Assembly (NCBI GenBank): GCA_963855995.1
Contig: OY979716.1
Location: 28,408,421-28,472,420 of the forward strand
Direction of reading: 5' to 3'
Origin: Muricea muricata
Lineage: Eukaryota; Cnidaria; Anthozoa; Malacalcyonacea; Plexauridae
Length of the DNA stretch: 64,000 bases
Every line of letters starts with the position of its first letter. The first letter of the stretch is position 1. Below, in pieces: positions 42,881 to 55,491 of this stretch. Made by a program: the position numbers and the translations under genes. The notes under the pieces were generated by a model, which ran no database searches, had not been told where the DNA came from, and saw only the letters and a list, made by a program, of their open reading frames with translations.

Positions 42881-45060
42881 CAGCTCAGAGTATATGTCCT
42901 GCACTGCAGGCGAAGACCCAGCTTCAAAAGGGAGTATATGTTCTAGTCGGCTCAGGATCCAGCTCTAAATCTGCGCGGTAAAAGTATATATATATTATTA
43001 TTATTATTAACTTCATATTTACCCAGGATACCCACATCACAGAAGTGTTTTTCAGTGGGGTCCTGCAACTCTATAAATTACATTAAATATTTAGTCATGC
43101 ACTATTTACATGAACACATATATACAATATAACTTTATACATATATAATATAAAAGCAACCGCATCGAAACGAAACACAACGCACTTCAAGATCATTATT
43201 CAAAAACAATAATTCAATCAGTGTAATGATGAAGCAAATACATATGCTCATTTCGCTGCGATGCGTTTGAAATGGAAAACAGAGAAAATAAAGAGAGAGA
43301 AAAGCTGAGAAAGATTAGTAATTAAGTGATATAGTGGAGAATGAAAGAGAAAGAGAGGTTTATACCTCGTGTACACACCATCTTTTTAATAGTTTTTTAA
43401 AGTTATATAATGAAGTAGCATTTTTTAGTTCATGTTCCAGATTGTTAAAGTCTATAGCAGCTTGGTACGTAGGTCGTTGTTTTCCCTTGTTCGTCTTTGC
43501 TCGTGGTAAATGTAGATCTCTGCGGTGTCTTGTGTTGTGTCCATGGACGTCTTCGTTCTTTGTTAATGCAAAATCAAAGTCAATTAAGCCATTCATACAT
43601 TTGTAGATAAACGTGCATCTGTGGTTATGCCTTCTCGTTGTCAGCATTGTCCATTTTAGTTCTTCTGATGCTTTGGTTGATGAATATCTTGGGTGTTGGT
43701 TTAGAATGATTTTCGCTGCCTTGTTCTCAAGCACCTGTAGTGAGTTCATTAATATGGAATTGTTCTTGTCACCCCAAATTGTGTCTCCATAGTCAAACAG
43801 TGGTAGTATTAGCGTGTGTACAATACACAACGCGTGTCCAGATCTAGGAATTCCTTTACCCTTCGTAATACTCCGAGTCTTTGGTTGATTTTGGTAATCA
43901 TGTTGTCAATATGATTATGCCAAGTTAGATCACTGCTTAAAGTTACTCCGAGATAGTTGAACGATGATTCCTGCAACACTTTCTTATTTTCGATGGTGAT
44001 GTCTACTTTAGTTGATTGCTTTTTGTTGGCAAAGATCATGAATTTTGTTTTTTCGTAATTCAGTGTTAGTAGATCGTTGTTAAGCCATTGTGAGAGTGAA
44101 TTTAAGTCCTCGTTTATCTTAACTTGTAGATCGTTTTCTGTCTTCCCAGCGTAGTATAGCAAAGTGTCATCAGCATATAGAATAGATTTGCAGTGTTTCA
44201 AACATTGAGGCAGGTCATTAATGAATATTAGAAACAGTAGAGGTCCTAGAATACTTCCCTGTGGAACGCCTACAGTTACTGGCTTTGGAGTCGACGTAAT
44301 GTTGTTGATCGATGTAACTGCTGTACGTGAAGATAAATAAGATGTGAACCAGTTTATAACAGGTGCTGAAAATCCAATATTTTTTAATTTAGCAATTAAT
44401 AGGGTATGATCAACTGTGTCGAAGGCCTTTCGCAAGTCAATAAAAACAGCACCGGTAACCAATTTGTTGTCGATGTTAAGTAGAATTTCCTCAGTGACTC
44501 GCATTAAAGCGACATTTGCTGATAGATTCGGGCGAAAACCAAACTGTTCCGAAGTGATAAGATTGTGTTTTCGTAGAAACTTGTAGACTTGCCGGTGAAC
44601 TATGCCAAGTGCCATATGCCATAATTTTGCTTATGATGGGTAAAATAGTGATAGGCCGGTAGTTGTTTGGTGCTGTTGGATCGTTGGATTTGAAGAGGGG
44701 AGTGATTTTTCCTTTTTTCCAAACATCTGGGAATGTTTGTGAGAGGAACGAAGCATTGAAAATCTTTGTTAAACTAGATACAATTGTAGAGGCTGAATCT
44801 TTTAATAATTTAGCATTAATCTGATCGAGGCCAGTGGCTTTATTAGTTTTCAGAAGTGAAAGTTCTCAAAGGACAAATGATTCATCTACTTCTTCGAATT
44901 TAAAGCTGTAGGGAAGATCTTGGACAAATACTTGGGCAGATTTGGACCCAGCTGTTAATCAGTATATGTCCTTATCGACTTTCCCCAAGATCCAGCTTTT
45001 CAACGAGTATATGCCCTGGGAGCCGCTCAGTACCCAGCTCTCGCAGATATACCAACAATG
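42881..45060. repeat. minisatellite of ~42-base units split by a LINE
   Basis: Units of about 41-44 bases beginning CCAGCT and containing GAGTATATG(T/C)CCT occur on the left (about 42881-42970) and resume on the right (about 44950-45055). The LINE sits between them, so it inserted into a pre-existing minisatellite. Confidence 0.75.
42985..44938 (-). mobile_element. 5'-truncated non-LTR retrotransposon (LINE), broken
   Basis: The minus strand encodes the reverse transcriptase of a CR1/L2-like LINE. From about 44900 it has NKATGLDQINAKLLK, FPDVWKKGKITPLFKS and NNYRPITILPIISKI. After a frame change near 44620 come EQFGFRPNLSANVALM, GAVFIDLRKAFDTVDHTLLI, GVPQGSILGPLLFLIFINDL, ILYADDTLLYYAG and FNYLGVTLSSDLTWHNHI. 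After another near 43815 the C-terminal segment (ILPLFDYGDTIWGDKN, LKRWCVHEV) ends at 43360. The catalytic YADD box is intact, but two frameshifts disable the copy. The endonuclease domain is missing. The 3' end carries a (TAA)n-type tail, seen as TATTATTATTATTA at about 42989-43009. Confidence 0.85.
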
Positions 45061-45145
45061 TAATAATTGAGCAATTGTCCCACACTTTCATAACCCCAAA
45101 AAACTGTGTATATTTATTGTGTACTGTGGTTGAGGACATTAATTA

Positions 45146-46355
45146 GTATTTTAGTGGTAACGTGTGCGGTAACGTGTGCCATAACGTGTCATAACATAGT
45201 AGCACATAGTAGGTAATTGTTCACTTACATCATATACAATATTTATATATTTTAACAACCTTGTTGACCATGACAACAAAAACTTAGAAGATGTGCAGAA
45301 AAGCCTCCTTCGTTAATATATTATTTCGCTCGTCCAAATGTTTATTTAAATAACCTGCGGAATTACTATTATTCATTCTTGCATCAATAATGTTTAATCT
45401 TAACCGAACATCGGCATACCGCTCACATAAATGTCATTTGTAGAATTGTTTGAAAATTTTTCGCCATCGCTGACAAATAAGAAAAAATGCCTATACTCAG
45501 TCCAAAAACGGAACACTTTGTCTTACACAATTAATAGACTTCAGCAAATAACATTTTATTTCCATGTTAGGGATATGCTAAAGTACGTCAGATTTATTAC
45601 AAATTTTCATCGACAATATCTAAGCAATGAATTCCGGGGGGGACGTCACAATTTGTTATACTCGGAAGTATTTAATATCAGAGGACCTTATAGAAGTTTA
45701 TATAGTATGATGTCATGCCATTTTCGTCCAAGTTTTGGAGAGTTTAGGTAGTTTCTTCCTCGCTATTGACTTGCTAACGATTTATTTGTCTTTATTGACT
45801 TGCTAACGATTTATTTGCTATTGATTTACTTGTGTTAAGTAAATAATTATAACCCAAAAGTCATAACTCAACTTATTTATGTATCTACAATCTACAACGG
45901 GACGTTACCGACATGTTACCAACACGTTACCAAACCCTAGATTATGATATGAACTTAATAATATTGTTTTATGACACGTTACCACGTGTTACCACAATAT
46001 TTTAAAAAGAAGTATAGTTAATTATTTGTTTAAAAGAAATGAGGGTAACGTGTTGTTCTCGTTAAATTATATTAGTATTTTAGTGGTGTAACGTTTACGT
46101 GTGCGGTAACGTGTCATAACATAGTAACATCACTTACATCATATACAATATTTATATATTTTAACAACCTTGTTGTCCATGACAACAAAAACTTAGAAGA
46201 TGTGCAGAAAAGCCTCCTTCGTTAATATATAATTTCGCTCATCCAAATGTTTATCTAAATAACCCTTAACCAAACATTGGCATACCACACGCATAAATGT
46301 CATTTGTAGAATTGTTTGAAAATTTTTCGCCATCGCTGACAAATAAGAAAAAATA
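45146..46355. repeat. direct duplication of a ~0.3-kb repeat segment flanking copy 2 of the dispersed repeat
   Basis: The segment 45146-45486 (TTAGTATTTTAGTGGT..CTGACAAATAAGAAAAAAT) recurs at about 46072-46355 with high identity, including ACAACCTTGTTG, GATGTGCAGAAAAGCCTCCT and CCATCGCTGACAAATAAG. Between them lies 45491-46016. The order suggests two tandem or nested copies of one element. Confidence 0.8.
45491..46016. repeat. dispersed 0.53-kb repeat, copy 2
   Basis: Same orientation and near-identical to 3087-3617. It carries an extra CACGTTACCACGTGTTACC duplication near its right end and small substitutions. Confidence 0.85.
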
Positions 46356-46812
46356 CAATCCTGGACAAAATATATGGCAAAAATGGCGTTTTATTCCCCT
46401 CCCCCAATATCAATGTTGTTTGCGCCACCAATACACATGTTTTTACGTGAGGATTTTCCCGAAAATAGCAACATTGATATAGGGAGAGGGACAAGCGTAC
46501 CCAATAATTAAGTATAGTAGACAAATTACTGTATGACGAAAAATAAGAAAGCAAAATAGGTTTTGCCAAACTATTTTGTCAAAGATCCTGGACAAAATAT
46601 ACGGCAAAAATGGCGTTTTATTCCCCTCCCCCCAATATCAATGTTGTTTGCGCCAATACATGTATTTTTACGCGAAGATTTTCCCGAAAATAGCAACATT
46701 GATATAGGGGGAGGGACAAGCGTACCTAATAATTAAATATAGTAGACAAATTACTGTATGACGAAAAATAAGAAAGCAAAATAGGTTTTGCCAAACTATT
46801 TTGTCCAAGATT
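46355..46812. repeat. two tandem ~230-base copies with internal hairpin
   Basis: The units 46355-46585 and 46586-46812 both run from TCCTGGACAAAATATA to GCCAAACTATTTTGTC. Each contains CCCCAATATCAATGTTG and, about 70 bases on, its complement CAACATTGATATAGGG, so each can form a hairpin. They differ by a few substitutions and a 3-base indel, indicating a fairly recent duplication. Confidence 0.9.
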
Positions 46813-46860
46813 GTAGAATTTAAAATAGTAAGTATTCACCTACTAAATACAGAACTACTA

Positions 46861-47275
46861 CAGGGTGTCTTAAAGGAAAATTAAACACAAATTCAGCATG
46901 CTGTCACGCATCACATGTTGAATTTAACGATTTAATTTTTACATAGCAAGAAATATAAGTTATTTAGCTTTCCAATGATACTTTACTTTTCTTGTATTCT
47001 TAATATAAAATGACCAAATGACATATAAAAACCAAATGACAAATGAAAACAGGTTTCGTCTCATAAACCAGGCTGCCAAAATTTGCATGTTCAATTCCCA
47101 ATCGTGCAAAAATGTGAATTTGACTGGCAATTTCAAGGATAGTTACAAGAGTACTATCATTGGAAAGCTAAATAACTCCTCTTTCTTGCTATGTAAAAAT
47201 CAAATTGTTACCATAAATTCAACATGTGATGTGTGACTGTCTGCTGAATTTGTGTTTCATTTTTTAGACACCCTG
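46861..47275. repeat. mariner-type foldback MITE with TA duplications
   Basis: The left end CAGGGTGTCTTAAAGGAAAA and the right end (complement CAGGGTGTCTAAAAAATGAA) are inverted repeats. Pairing continues inward (ACAAATTCAGCA, ACATAGCAAGAAA, AGCTTTCCAATGATA). TA lies on both sides (46859-46860, 47276-47277). It sits where the C-lobe exons of the neighbouring HECT gene would be expected. Confidence 0.9.
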
Positions 47276-47336
47276 TATAGGAATATAGTGCTAAAGTATA
47301 GCTTGGAGTATTGCTGTATAATGCTCTTATGATTAC

Positions 47337-48286
47337 CTGCTTTAGAGATTTTTGAATATTTTCATCTGGTAACTCATCTATTCCAGGATTAGCACTGTCA
47401 AATCCACGCTGGATATATTGACGCATACTGGGGCTGAAAATATGAGGCAATTCTCCTCCCTGCAGAATCATTGTTGCCAGCGTTTTCCCCACAACTGAAA
47501 ATGCCCCACCTTTTAATGCATTGAAATTAGGTCTAATAATGTGCCCCTGAGAAGTATCTAAAAAATATGGGAAAATAGAATAAAATTTGATGCAAATCAT
47601 TCAAAACTACTGTATTTGTTAACACTTTTTGGCATGACACACAAACTAAGATCTAAATAAAGCATGAAACCTAAACGTTCAGGAAGAGTATAACGATAAC
47701 ATGGAGTTGCCCTAACATGTAGGGAGAGGGGTGAAACAAAGAGAACAACAAATAACATATGAAAAGATTTCCAAATATATGCTAAATGATACTGAATTCG
47801 TCCCCTGTAGTGGCATTTTAAGGGAATTTTCTTAAAAACTGAGAGTTCATGTTGCTTATTTTACTGTATGTACCAGATACAATATTTCTGACCAACTTAC
47901 TGAACAATGTGCCACTCTCTTTAGACATCGCTCCAAGGAGTAGGTGGAAAAATTCTCGGCAAGGTCCACCATGATCAACAGCATCTTCCTGGCCTTCAAA
48001 AGTAGCAAATGTCACTCGTAGAAGTCCATTTCTCTGTAAGAATTTTTGCCTCATAAAGTATGATTTTGCTGTTTCCCAAATACTCAAGCAGCTTACTACA
48101 ACACTTCTTGCATCCCCTTGAACAACTTTAGTGGAGTGCTCTTTAATCAAAGCCACAACATTCACATCCTCAAGGTCATCTGGTTCTTCCTTTATGGTTA
48201 TTGGCATTTCTGCACCATGCCCAAGCTGTTGGATGCTTTCATTTATTGCTTGTTGTACAGCAGTGTTTTCATCCAACCCCATAGGC
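47337..48286 (-). CDS. partial HECT E3 ubiquitin ligase (G2E3-like), two exons
   Basis: Exons 48286-47901 and 47557-47337 join in phase 1 (donor GTAAGT, acceptor TTTTTTAG). They encode the HECT N-lobe: VVQGDARSVVVSCLSIWETA, LLRVTFATFEGQEDAVDHGG and PCREFFHLLLGAM, then NALKGGAFSVVGKTLATMIL and FSPSMRQYIQRGFD. HECT ligases accept ubiquitin on a C-lobe cysteine and pass it to substrates. The second exon ends at a good donor (GTAATC), but no C-lobe is found downstream; a MITE and tandem repeats follow instead. The gene is therefore 3'-incomplete here. The acidic linker (ITIKEEPDDLED) looks like a SUMO-site consensus. Confidence 0.72.
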
Positions 48287-48369
48287 CTAAAAAGAATGGC
48301 AAAATGAGCATGATTCACTGTCGTGTATCATAGTGCAGTAAACTGTGGTAATCCAGTATGGCTTTGCTC

Positions 48370-48470
48370 TTTCATTTTGAAAAAACTTCACATTATCATT
48401 GTTTGGCTAGCAGGGGCTAGAAACCCCCCCCCCCCCCACACACACACACACCTTGGGGCACGCCGGCAGC
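48370..48470. repeat. poly-C and CA simple repeat
   Basis: A run of about 14 C followed by (CA)n at 48426-48450, in the interval between the HECT exon and the upstream gene. Likely hypervariable and prone to sequencing error. Confidence 0.8.
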
Positions 48471-48782
48471 ATTCACTTGAGCTGTTTTCCAGTAGACTGA
48501 ATTTGCCTTCCGGAGTGAATTTTTCCACTGTGTTTTCCCATTATTTTCACTTGATTGAACATAAGACAAAGAGAATCTCTCTAGTGGAAACAGCCCTAAA
48601 TTTCACACACAAAAAGTGAATACCCCCGGTATGCCTCACGGTGGGAGGTTGGCAATTTCAAATGAATTGTGCATAAAAGGAAAAAATTTTAAAAAATCGA
48701 GAATATTTCTAGTTGAGGTAAGGTATGGGCAGAACAAATGAAACATTAATACGATATTGGCAAGACAAATATTTACATCAAA

Positions 48783-49380
48783 TTACAAGAAGTCAGCAAC
48801 TTCATATAGGTGTATAAAATCCTGCTCTTCATTAGAACCAGGGCCACCACTTGGCTCTGCTTGCTCTGGCAGATCAGCCAAATCATCCAAAGAACTATCG
48901 CTAGAATTACATAAAATCGCGTCCATTTCATCTTCTTTGTTAAACCACTTGGTTATTGGCACCGTTTCATTCGCTGCCTTTTTTCAGATGAAGGGAAAAG
49001 GTATAGGCTTATTCTGCTATAGCTCTTTCCAAGACCCTCTTTGTACTTTCTTAACGTGAATTCCTCATTACTGCCGGGTATTTCTGTTGCCAATTTTCCA
49101 TCTTGAAAACAAGAGCATAACCGCGATCTCTGTCAAAACTTCTGTCGTAATCTTCCCACTTCTTTAACGCCTTTTCTCTAGCCTCGCCATAACCTATGTC
49201 TCTGCTCAGTTTAACAGGAAATGATTTACTGCGCTGTATTTTTTCCACTCCGTATTCGTAATCCATCAAGCTCACATTTATTATTACTTCATCTTTGGGA
49301 TTGCCCTTTGTCTCCCCCAAGCAGCTTTTCTTTTTACCAGGCTTAAAATGCAATCGCCAGTCAGCTTCCTTTCGTTTCAT
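48783..49380 (-). CDS. two-exon gene, 167 aa, associated with HECT genes
   Basis: Exons 49380-49072 and 48977-48783 join in phase 0 (donor GCA|GTAATG, acceptor AAAAAAG). The start MKRKEADWRLHFKPGKKKS is basic; then VIINVSLMDYEYG and KSFPVKLSRDIGYGEARE resemble a ubiquitin-like beta-grasp start, followed by KALKKWEDYDRSF. The C-terminal part is acidic with PITKWFNKEDEMDAIL, a pattern seen in N-terminal regions of invertebrate G2E3-like HECT proteins. It lies just upstream of the HECT exons on the same strand. It may be the N-terminal part of that gene or a short separate isoform, since it ends in its own stop at 48783. Confidence 0.55.
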
Positions 49381-50435
49381 AAAAATGGAGAATGATGGAA
49401 GATTACCGGAGGTCGCAGCTGGTGAACTTGATGGTTGTTTTATTTTGTTGCCATGACTACCAGACAGGCTGACCGTTCTTCTATTTTCGCCTATTTTTGT
49501 TCCACATTACGGACAAAACATAAAAGCTGGTTCTAATGCATTGCCACAAAAAAAACAATACATTTTAAGACAATATTGTACTTCTTTTGTCAGTCCATGT
49601 CTGGTAAAATGACAATGCACATGCGGCTTCGATGATAGTGATGGAATATTCGAATAAGTGAGTGTAAACTGTGGCAAAGATCATAAAACCCTAATTGACC
49701 CAAAATATCCCTAATGTTTGTGGATGCAAAATTTTGTTTTGCACTGAGAAAATTATTTTGTTGTGGATCGAATTCTTATTCACGTTTGCTATAAATGATT
49801 TTCAGTTATTACACGATATTTTGTTTTGTATTTTGCGTGAATCTACGTTTTAAATGTCGTATTAAATGTTTAGTTTGTGAATTTCCAGTTTTGTTTATGC
49901 ACTGATATTTTTGTCGTGTATTGCATATACAGGCCACTGTACAAAATACCAATACATGGCCAACATTTTGAATTTTGGCCACTATTTTCAATTCCTATTA
50001 CAAGATATGAACTTTTGAACAACTGTAACTTATAAAGACATTTATTTCCTACAATTTTCATGTTCACTTCAACTTTAAATTTTGTTTAAGTATTGACCTC
50101 TGATTTTTTGAAATAAAAAAACCAGTTAGTTCCAGTACTGTGTGAATATGGCTGGCTGGACAGTGTACATAGCAAAATGGGGTGGGGGTGGCAGCAAAAG
50201 GGTTAAGCTTCAGCTACAACAAATAACATTGTTATTTCATTTATTTTGACAGAGCCCAGCGCCTGTGATCATTTCGCTCTGCAAAATATAAAAACATTAC
50301 TTGAAGTACTGCCCGTATGATGGTAAGGATTACGGATGGCTGATCGACGATATTTAAGTGGTGCTCAGAAGAGAAAGATGAGTCAAGTGAAGAAGAAAAT
50401 AGATGACGACCTCGTGAAATCAATACCAAAACTCT
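49381..50435. other. intergenic, nothing coding
   Basis: No gene recognised. A CAGTG with purine-rich sequence at about 50160-50195 might be the left end of the adjacent hAT element, but this is weak. Confidence 0.4.
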
Positions 50436-52742
50436 TTGGGATTCTCAATATCTAAAAAATCAGCAGAATCTGGAGAATCACCAGCAATGGCAACGGAGAG
50501 CGGGAGCCAATCTGCTGGTGCTGAAGATACTCTTTCACGTTCTGATTCCACTGTGAATGAAAGTCAGGATGTAAATGCTGATGAAGTGGAAGTCGAATTT
50601 GGTTCTGCTGCAGCAACCGGACAAGAGTATGGCAATGTTCCAGGATTATAGAACATTCTTCATATTACTGACAGGGTTTGTGAATATTGGATTTTAAAAG
50701 GACCAAGTGAATGTCAACACCATGACTTGGATTTTCAAGCTTCTGAAAGAACTCGTGAAAATGACAATACTCATAAACGTAAATTTGTAAAGAATCTGCT
50801 ATAAAGGAATCACATTTCCGTTGAGAAACATTGCCGGGAATGGCTTCTCTATTTGCCCTCCACTGGAAATGTATATTGTTTTGTTTGCCTGCTATTTGCT
50901 ACCAGATCAACAACACCATTTTCTGGGTCTGGTTTCAGTGATTGGAAACATGCATCTGAGAGAATAACTCAACATGTTGTATACATCTGAGAGAATAACT
51001 CAACATGTTGTATACTGCATCGAAATGCAATGTTAACATGGGCTAGCAGACAGCAAACTTCTGGTATAATAGACAGTCAATTGTCAAATCAGTTTGTGAA
51101 AGTGAGAGACAGTATTGGCACAATGTTTTGAGATGTGTTGTTGCTGTTATAAGGTTTATTTCAGAGAGAGGACTAGCACTGCGTGGTGCCATTGAAGTAT
51201 TCGGTTCTTCACAAAATGGAAATTACATGGGAATGCTTGAATTAATTGGGCAATTTGATCCATTCATGAGTAATCACATCAAGCAGTTTGGAAACAAAGG
51301 AAAGGGGAGAGCATCTTATTTGTCTTCAACAATATGTGAAGAATTTATCAAGCTAATTGGTGACAAACGTTTATCAGTTATCATTGCTAAGATACAAGAA
51401 GCTAAATACTTCTCGCTGTCTGTTGATTCGACCCCTGATTTGTGTCACGTTGATCAGCTAACTATTATTGTACGGTATGTTTCAATGGAAACCAGTGAGG
51501 TGGTAGAATAGTTTCTTTGTTTTCTGCCGATTGAAAGACATACTGGTAAATACTTAGCAACAAATGCTGTTAAATTCCTTCAAGAACACAACATTAATAT
51601 TGGTAATGCACGTGGGAAGTCATATGACAATGCTTCGAATATGTCTGGAAAGTACAATTTCCGAGCTCAATCCTTTAGCCATTTTCATACCCTGTGCTGT
51701 CCATTCACTAAACCTGGTTGAAAGCAGTCTCCTTCTTTGGACTTGTACAACTTCTTCTCTAGATCAACTCACAGGTGGAAAATTATGTTAGAGTCTCTTG
51801 ACAAGAAACAGTTGGTCCTCAAACGTCTTACAGATACACGATGGTCTGCACATGCTGATGCTATAAAAGCTCTCTCATTGCCATACACACAAATTCAAGA
51901 AGCTCTGAAATGTCTATCAGTTGATGAAAACCAAACATGTGACAACCAATGAAGCACAGAATCTCTTGGAAAGCATGTTGCTTTTTGAGTTCATGCAAGT
52001 GTGTTCATGGCTGAAATCTGGAACAATATACTACAATGATTCAATAAAGTCAGTATTGCCCTTCAGAAGGGGAATATGGAGATAGGAATAGCAATGAAAC
52101 TGTTGAAATCACTACAAGTATATGTGGTGTCGCAGCGTGAGAACTTCAACCAATTTAAGCAAAAGGCACAAGACAAAGCACCCCAAGTGCCATACAAAGA
52201 TGCAAACAAACGTCAAGTACACAGGAAAAGACAAGATAATGATGGGCCTGTAGAAGAATGTGTACTTACTGGTTGTGACAGATTACCTATACTGGATAAG
52301 CTTTTCCAAGCTTTGGACTTGCACACTGCTGCCTATAAGGTTGTTTCTGAAAGATTTAGGTTCATGACAAGCTTCCAGGGAATGACAGCAGCGATGATAG
52401 TGAGAATGCTACAGCACTGCAACAACATTGTGAGAATGATTTGGAAGAAAATTTCCCAGAAGAATTTGAACATATTAGTATCTTTGTGAAAGAACTTAAC
52501 CTGAAAGATGATGAAAGAAAATTGTTGCAAAACCCATCTGTTAAAATGCTGTATAAGATTTCCAAATGTGGAAGTAGCAATGAGAATATACCTTAGCCAG
52601 ATGGAGCCAGTGCAACAGGTGAAAGGACATTCTCTAAGCTCAAACTAATTAAAAGTGAAAAGCAAACATGCATAGTCCAAAGCAGGCTGACCTGCCTTTC
52701 CCTAATGTCAATTGAGAATGAGCTGTTGAAAAATCTAGACTG
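50436..52742 (+). pseudogene. hAT-superfamily transposase (ZMYM1/TTF-finger type), broken
   Basis: A serine/glutamate-rich start (50436) precedes a TTF-type zinc finger region (REWLLYLPSTGNVYCFVCLL, about 50837). The core follows: LALRGAIEVFGSSQNGNYMG (51174), AKIQEAKYFSLSVDSTPDLC (51390, catalytic D), CHVDQLTIIVRYV, then KSYDNASNMSGKY (51620), RLTDTRWSAHADAIKAL (51823) and the C-terminal dimerisation motif GASATGERTFSKLKLIK (52607) ending LMSIENELLKNLD. Many stops and frame changes (for example 50649, 50805, 51509, 51950, 52487) show it is dead. A 31-base tandem duplication at about 50953-51014 is one cause. Confidence 0.8.
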
Positions 52743-53279
52743 TCATTGACAGATTTGTACAAGCAATATGCCAAAAAACCCCCATGTAAAGCTAATAAGT
52801 GAAGTGGACATGGGAATGTATTATGTCTCAGTGAAGGTCCATTCAGAATCAAACTTATATATATGTGTCAAGTATTTCTGGACAGTTAAAAGATGTAACT
52901 CTGAATGTAAATGAGTTTCTACATTCCTTCAGATTTCAACTTCAAGTAGAAAAACAGTTGGATGAAAATAATTTGTTTGGACCTTTTCGTTTTCACAATT
53001 TGAGATCAGCATTTGATACCTGTCCATTCCTGTTTGATTAGCCTCTGCACATTATTATTATATACTTAATGATATGTTACTAGTTCTATGTTGTAACAGT
53101 TCGAAATGTGCATGGGGCAACTGCTATTGACTAAGGACTGATGCCAAAAATATTAAATTTAAATCACCCCATTAATAACCATCAGTTGTATGAAACAGTA
53201 TATTTTGGATATCTATAGACATGGGAAGTGCAATTTCCTGCAATCTAGGGGACATGTTAGCCCAATTTTTTCTTGTACG

Positions 53280-53380
53280 CTCCACGCCAACCAACGGTGG
53301 CGCTCCACTTAGATAGTGTTAATTAAGGGCCCCCACATTGACATAGGCCTCAAGCCCCCACATACCTAAATCCAGCACTG
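53280..53380. repeat. hAT-like terminal sequence
   Basis: The sequence ending CATACCTAAATCCAGCACTG at 53380, reverse-complemented, starts CAGTGCTGGATTTAGG and continues with G-rich sequence. This is typical of hAT element ends. It may be the right end of the broken hAT gene upstream; the matching left end was not confirmed. Confidence 0.5.
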
Positions 53381-53398
53381 ACCATAACGCAAACTGAC

Positions 53399-54778
53399 AA
53401 AAGCATGAAATGGGCTTTACTACCTACATCATGGTCTACTAACAAATACAACCGACACATACAAGACAATTTTACACAGAAACAAAAAACAAGGTTTCAT
53501 AATCTGATTAACACTTCTGATAAACATAAACCTCTCCTTAATAATTTAGAACCTAACAATATTCAACTTCCTTTTATAAAACTTTTTAAGGTTCACAAAC
53601 TATCTTCATCCACTTCTCCAAATCTAGATAAACTCACAAGTCAACCAATTATAACTGCACATTCATCGACCACATCTAATATTTGTAAATACTCAGAACT
53701 GAACTTGACAATATAATCCTTAGACTCAAAGACCATTTCTCTACACAGAACATTTCTTTTCCTTTGATTTATAATTTCGTTGGATTTAATCGACAAACTT
53801 GAACAAATTACTATCACAAACATTCATGATTATAATTTGACTACTTTCGACTTCTCTTCTCTCTTTACTAATATTACTTACCAAGATACAACCAGTGCTA
53901 TCATACACAGCTGCAAATTACTGCATCGTCAAAACTTCTATTGCGACTACTTATTAAACCTAAACAACTACATGAATGACAGAAATCACTTTACAACAGG
54001 GCAATCAACCTATAAGCAGACAGGATGCATAGCTATGGGTAGGTATCACAGCAGACAAATGACAGATTTAGTTTTACTTCTCTGCAAACTCAAATATTTT
54101 AAATTTATTTTTACTAACCTTCCAATCTTATTCTCTCGTTATATTGATGATGGTTTTTCACTCACTAATAAAAGTACCACAACCAACACATTACAGATCT
54201 TGCATCTTTTTATCCTAAACAAATACCAATTACTTTTTCTTCAAGCCAATATACTGTACATTATCTAGACCTAACAGCCTCTCTCAACCATTATACACTT
54301 CTCTTTAGCAAGGCTGATTTTAAAGTCTACCAAAAACCTCATCACAAGTACACGTATTCACATTTCTCCTCTAACCACCACCTTCAGCACATCTTTAATT
54401 AGTTAATAAGCAGACTCTTCTCAACCATTACTGACTATAAAGTCTTTCGGAAACTTTTCACTTTACATTTAACCTCTCTCGATTACCCCATTCCTTTCAT
54501 ACAGAACAACTACTTTCCTTTCCTCTCTCATCAAAATCACAAACGCAGGGTCAAACAACTCAGTCATCCAGACGACAAAATAAACAAAGACCTGTAGTCT
54601 AGTATATGACAACCTATAACAAACACAGCACTGACAAAATTGTGCAACATATCCTAAACAAATACCACAACAACCTCGTCCAAAAACTAACAAAAACATA
54701 TATAAATGCTACAAAACTCCTCACCATGCTCCTCAATAACAGAAAACTACATAATAAACTAATCAACACTAATTCCTA
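53399..54778 (+). pseudogene. Penelope-like reverse transcriptase, broken
   Basis: The frame at 53405 has LPFIKLFKVHKLSS and SQPIITAHSSTTSNICKY, like the start of the RT in Penelope-like elements. After a break near 53715 the core follows: LTTFDFSSLFTNITYQDTTS, YKQTGCIAMGRYHSRQMTDL and LFSRYIDDGFSLTNK, with the YIDD catalytic box. Downstream, in other frames, KSTKNLITSTR and, near 54605-54777, KHSTDKIVQHILNKYHNN and LNNRKLHNKLIN can be followed to a stop. No GIY-YIG endonuclease is visible. Several stops and shifts make it a pseudogene. Penelope is the best fit, judged by eye. Confidence 0.62.
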
Positions 54779-55491
54779 AGCACAATTAATAGAAAATATG
54801 ACACACTTGTAACAGTATGTTCAAAATATTCAAAGGGAATATATTAATATCTTGATAGCAAATATTATATGAACTCACATTTCTTCATGTGGATATTAAA
54901 TTTTAACAGAAAATGATGTACATATATAACGAGAAAATTTATACAATTCTTACAATATCCTTAAAAATAACGAGATGATCTTGTATACGGTGAAAGCTTA
55001 TAGAATTGGTGTTATATTTGAGCTTTTTATGTAAATATATGTAAATGTAAATATTATGTAAATAGTTATTTTGTTTTATCTAAAATATACTCAAGAGTTT
55101 TGTAAATAATAAACTTTCAACAACATTTTAGAATGTTACATTCCACATAAACACTACAATTATTTGAACATGCAATCTACAATACAACTTCATTGATAGA
55201 TCCCTGATTATATGGTTTTATCGTCAATGGAATTTTTTCAACAAGGTAAAAAGTTTATATAGTTTCGCAGACAAAATTTTCTTCATGATTAAGATTTCGA
55301 CTTAACCATTCTAATTCTTACATATGGTTTGTGACAGTAAAGCTTCTGTTACACGTCCCTTTTTTCTCTGCAACTTGGGTCGCAAAAACATATTGACGAG
55401 TTGCACATTTGCATGTCACACGAGATAGCGTTTTGTTGCAACTTGAGAGCAGAGTAACAATGCGTCATTGCACATAGTGTAAAGATCAAAC
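54779..55491. other. intergenic with possible Harbinger left end
   Basis: No gene. At about 55338-55430 the sequence TTACACGTCCCTTTTTTCTC with CAACTTG motifs resembles Harbinger termini (compare GGCCCTGT..GCAACTT of the MITE at 37297). A matching right end was not found. Confidence 0.35.
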
